Source: Peptococcaceae bacterium UBA7702 (GTDB taxonomy: Bacteria; Bacillota; Dehalobacteriia; UBA7702). From it: a DNA stretch of 64,000 nt. Below the pieces are notes generated by a model. It saw only the letters and a program-made list of their open reading frames with translations, was not told the origin of the DNA and ran no database searches. The DNA lies in the NCBI GenBank assembly GCA_002482535.1, contig DLGE01000001.1:124001-188000 (forward strand). The letters are read 5' to 3'. A program made the translations under genes and the position numbers. This document shows, piece after piece, positions 61,813-64,000 of this stretch; the stretch's first letter is position 1, and every line of letters starts with the position of its first letter.

Positions 61813-61837
61813 GAACTTTTTATTTGAGCGCTTAAAG

Positions 61838-63118
61838 ATGGAAAATTTAATTGAGAATCATATCATAAATTTCATTCATATTTTGAGAAGCGCCGGGCTC
61901 ACTTTGGGGATCTCGGAAATGATCGACGCCCTCAGGGTGATGACCCTTCTCGACATGACCGACCGTGATCAGATGTATCGCGGTCTTTCTTCCGTTCTGG
62001 TCAAAAACGAACACGACGCCGCCGTCTTTGACGATACTTTTCGCGCCTATTTCGTTCCCCAGGCCGTAAGGGATCAGCAGATGTCCGATTATATGGATAA
62101 AAAACAGGATATGGAAGAGGCCAGGGATGATCTTGTATTTAAGGACAAACCTCTCGATCTGTCGGAAAAAGATCTGGAAACCTATGGCGCTATGAGCGAA
62201 GAAGAGCGCCAAAAAATTCGTGATTTTATTCAAAAAACCAATGATGGGGTCAATGTTACCGAATCGCTGAAACCGATTTTGGAGCAATCCGTGAAAAGCG
62301 CTTTGCAGAGAAAACGCGATATGATGAGCGGTGAACAACTGGTGCCCATTGAAACCACCGGCGTCGATGAGTGGGACGCCGTCCTTTACGATATGGCGCG
62401 AAAGCAAGAGAACAAAGACTTGCTGATGAAAAATATCGCCGATATCAAAGAAGAGGAAATGAAGGAAGCTGTCATCTTGATCCGGCAGTTGGCCCGTCAT
62501 CTCGCCACCCGCATCGGCCGCCGCTATAAGAGCAGCTCCGGGCGGCAAATTGTGGATGTGCGCCGTTCCATTCGCAACTCCCTGCGCTATGGCGGCGCTT
62601 TGATGGAATTGAAATATAAAAAGAAACGCATTCAAAAGCCGAATATCATTCTGATTACCGATATTTCCGGCTCTATGTTGAAATACAGCGGCTTTTTACT
62701 GGAGCTGATGTACGGCCTTTCCGCCGTACTGCCCAATATGAAAGGCTTCGTCTTTGCCGAGCATCTGAATGAACTGAATTTAAAGCACTTCAATATTGAG
62801 AATTTCAGCAAAAACGAAGAGATTGGCGACGGCACCAATTTGAATAACTCCCTCTTGGAGTTTTTGGCAGATTATGATATAATCTTAAACAGAAAAACGG
62901 TGCTGATCATTTTGAGTGATACCAAAACCGTGCAGTATCTGAAAGCCGCGGACAAGCTGAAATACATCGGCGGTAAGGTAAAAGAGATTCTCTGGCTGAA
63001 CCCCATTGCCGCCGAGGATTGGGACCGTTACGTGCAGACCCTCGCTTTTTTGCCCTATGTATCGATGTTTGAGGCGTCGTCCATTCGTAAACTGACCCGG
63101 GCTTTGAGAAACATTTGA
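61838..63118 (+). CDS. CoxE-like VWA-domain protein
   Basis: A 426-residue protein with a C-terminal von Willebrand A domain; its metal-ion-dependent adhesion site is visible in IILITDISGSMLKYS (DxSxS), with DGTNLNNSLLEFL and ILSDTKTVQ. The N-terminal half is helical and charged, as in CoxE/VWA partners of MoxR ATPases. The pair resembles the systems for cofactor or metal insertion into enzymes, for which targets are unlinked here. 25 bases after the ATPase. Confidence 0.9.
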   Translation: MENLIENHIINFIHILRSAGLTLGISEMIDALRVMTLLDMTDRDQMYRGLSSVLVKNEHDAAVFDDTFRAYFVPQAVRDQQMSDYMDKKQDMEEARDDLVFKDKPLDLSEKDLETYGAMSEEERQKIRDFIQKTNDGVNVTESLKPILEQSVKSALQRKRDMMSGEQLVPIETTGVDEWDAVLYDMARKQENKDLLMKNIADIKEEEMKEAVILIRQLARHLATRIGRRYKSSSGRQIVDVRRSIRNSLRYGGALMELKYKKKRIQKPNIILITDISGSMLKYSGFLLELMYGLSAVLPNMKGFVFAEHLNELNLKHFNIENFSKNEEIGDGTNLNNSLLEFLADYDIILNRKTVLIILSDTKTVQYLKAADKLKYIGGKVKEILWLNPIAAEDWDRYVQTLAFLPYVSMFEASSIRKLTRALRNI

Positions 63119-63150
63119 GAATCGTTGAGAATAGTTGAGGAGGAACTGTG

Positions 63151-63363
63151 ATGCCCAAATATAGTTTTAAATGTACAAAATGTGAAGAAGAGTTTACCGT
63201 AAATTGTAAATATGAAGAAAAATGGGACACGAAATGTCCCAAATGTAACGGAACCGAAAAAAAAGAAGTATTTAAACCCTTGGGTTACGGCCGCGCCCAG
63301 TCGATAACGGAGCGGATGGGCATCGAAGTGCCGCCTCCGGGTCATCATTTCGGAGAAAAATAA
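63151..63363 (+). CDS. FmdB-family zinc-ribbon protein
   Basis: A 70-residue protein with a zinc ribbon: KYSFKCTKCEEEF and TKCPKCNG, four cysteines in two CxxC knuckles, as in the FmdB regulatory family. Family members are small and found near metal-dependent or methylotrophic enzymes. GAGGAGGAAC lies before ATG 63151; a GTG one codon earlier is possible. It may belong to the MoxR-VWA unit. Confidence 0.8.
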   Translation: MPKYSFKCTKCEEEFTVNCKYEEKWDTKCPKCNGTEKKEVFKPLGYGRAQSITERMGIEVPPPGHHFGEK

Positions 63364-63543
63364 ATAACGCTTCAGGCTGCCCATAAGGCCAAACTTTCTC
63401 AGGGGAAGGATGGGACGAGGAGCGTTGTCTTCCCGTCCAGGTACTTTAATCCCCGTTGGCGGCAACGCCGTCACCGCATCAGCATGACGTGAAAGTGGCG
63501 AGGCCATTTTTTGACAAGCTGACGCTTTTTCCCTTTTGCCGTA
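63364..63543. other. GC-rich, hairpin-forming interval of unknown nature
   Basis: No gene. Visible structure: GGCG-GCAA-CGCC (near 63458-63471) and TGGC-GAG-GCCA followed by six T (near 63496-63511), a weak terminator-like end. The base composition differs from the AT-rich spacers elsewhere. No known riboswitch consensus matched by eye. Confidence 0.35.
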
Positions 63544-63572
63544 TTGACAGAAGGGGATCTTTCTTTTATGAT
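63544..63572 (+). promoter_or_regulatory. Promoter for the last gene
   Basis: Exact TTGACA (63544-63549), 17-base spacer and TATGAT (63567-63572), 48 bases before the start at 63620. Confidence 0.75.
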
Positions 63573-63619
63573 TGATCATATCAATCTATTTTTATTTCAT
63601 TTGTTTTGGAGGTTTTTTC

Positions 63620-64000
63620 ATGTTTATTGAAAATTTGCGTCACGTGAAAAATAAAAGACGCATCCTGATCGGTGTCCTCATGGGGTTGATTGTAATCAGT
63701 CTTCTTCTTACCTTTGCTAACTTCGGCGGCAGTCTCAATGTTTCCGCCAATGCGTCTTCAAATTATCTTGCTGAGGCGGAAGCCACCGCGGACAGTGCCG
63801 CAGCCTCCGCAAAAGCTGCCGGTGACGATATAGAAGCCCAGGGTACGGCAGCTTCCGCTTACCTTTCTTTGGCTGTATACCAAGAGTTGTTTTTGGAAGA
63901 CAGCAACAAAAGCTATGAAAAGGCTTTAAAATACGGTCAGGCCATGGTCACCGCCTGCGCCAAAGCGGAGGAACCGGATTACGAAACAGCCTACGGATAT
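63620..64000 (+). CDS. Membrane-anchored protein, N-terminal part (3' end outside window)
   Basis: An open frame begins at ATG 63620 after GGAGGT and runs to the window's end (127 codons). It has a short basic start (NLRHVKNKRR), a membrane segment (LIGVLMGLIVISLLLTFANF) and then an alanine-rich soluble region with a pattern of helices (AEATADSAAASAKAAGDDIEAQG; YQELFLEDSNKSYEKAL) that looks like a TPR-type start. No family identified from this fragment. Confidence 0.7.
   Translation, partial: MFIENLRHVKNKRRILIGVLMGLIVISLLLTFANFGGSLNVSANASSNYLAEAEATADSAAASAKAAGDDIEAQGTAASAYLSLAVYQELFLEDSNKSYEKALKYGQAMVTACAKAEEPDYETAYGY

Noticed and set aside
61847..62635. 262-codon open frame on the minus strand
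   Set aside because: Shadow of the VWA-domain gene, which has a MIDAS motif and fits its operon.
63366..63480. Possible c-di-GMP-I or other riboswitch
   Set aside because: A GGCCAAAC...GGGACG run vaguely resembles the GEMM consensus, but the stems and later conserved bases do not fit.
63055..63579. 174-codon minus-strand frame ending in the VWA gene
   Set aside because: Crosses fmdB and the GC-rich interval; composition is not protein-like.

Overview
The window looks like chromosomal DNA of an anaerobic, low-to-moderate-GC Bacillota (Firmicutes). Supporting features are a T-box leader on leuA, an L21-type ribosomal leader, PyrR/PyrK/type-1B PyrD pyrimidine genes, a HisZ-dependent short HisG, YlbF, DUF975 and CmpB-like membrane proteins, strong TTGACA/TATAAT promoters with 17-bp spacers and AGGAGG ribosome sites. 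The compact hem-cob cluster, chromate-transporter pair and corrinoid protein would fit a Negativicutes or related B12-making anaerobe; that placement is inference, as there is no rRNA gene here.

Layout: 1-7156 is a tetrapyrrole operon (hemA end, sirC, hemC, cobA-hemD fusion, hemB, hemL, cbiL, cbiF) feeding siroheme/cobalamin. 7295-9225 is a GntR(YtrA)-regulated ABC exporter. 9295-11961 (minus) holds a diacylglycerol kinase-like gene, a split chromate transporter and a zinc-ribbon membrane protein. 12191-13549 is an HtrA protease whose terminator is interrupted by an IS481-family element (13630-14700, 26-bp target duplication, transposase frameshifted by a 10-bp tandem duplication). 14797-19613 carries two DUF2284 proteins, a TetR/EamA divergent pair and small membrane/cupin genes. 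19711-24513 carries aroK, a lone acyl carrier protein, two flavoproteins, a 63-residue membrane protein and a ZIP transporter.

24697-31008 is a histidine operon preceded by a histidine-rich leader peptide and attenuator; hisH and hisF are missing from it. 31130-34205 holds envelope/polysaccharide (GT2, GtrA) and MATE genes; 34687-41310 holds dnaE, coaD, a double-HTH protein, lspA and rluD. 41307-47608 is a pyrimidine operon (pyrR-B-C-K-D-F-E) with an unusually long structured leader. 48584-50935 encodes L21, L27, Obg and YhbY. 52587-57340 (minus) is a leuABCD-type operon (gene order leuA-C-D-B) under a T-box with a Leu CUC specifier. The rest carries an orphan corrinoid protein with ribosomal-protein-like codon use, a protein made of ten LysM modules without a signal peptide, a promoter-hairpin unit that may be a ~70-nt RNA, a YlbF-MoxR ATPase-VWA-FmdB cluster, and the start of a membrane-anchored protein.

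Most genes are ordinary housekeeping or biosynthesis. The most unusual items are regulatory: the His leader peptide, the pyr leader with a duplicated terminator stem, the putative hairpin RNA at 60169, and the IS insertion into a terminator. No tRNA, rRNA, CRISPR array or prophage was seen.
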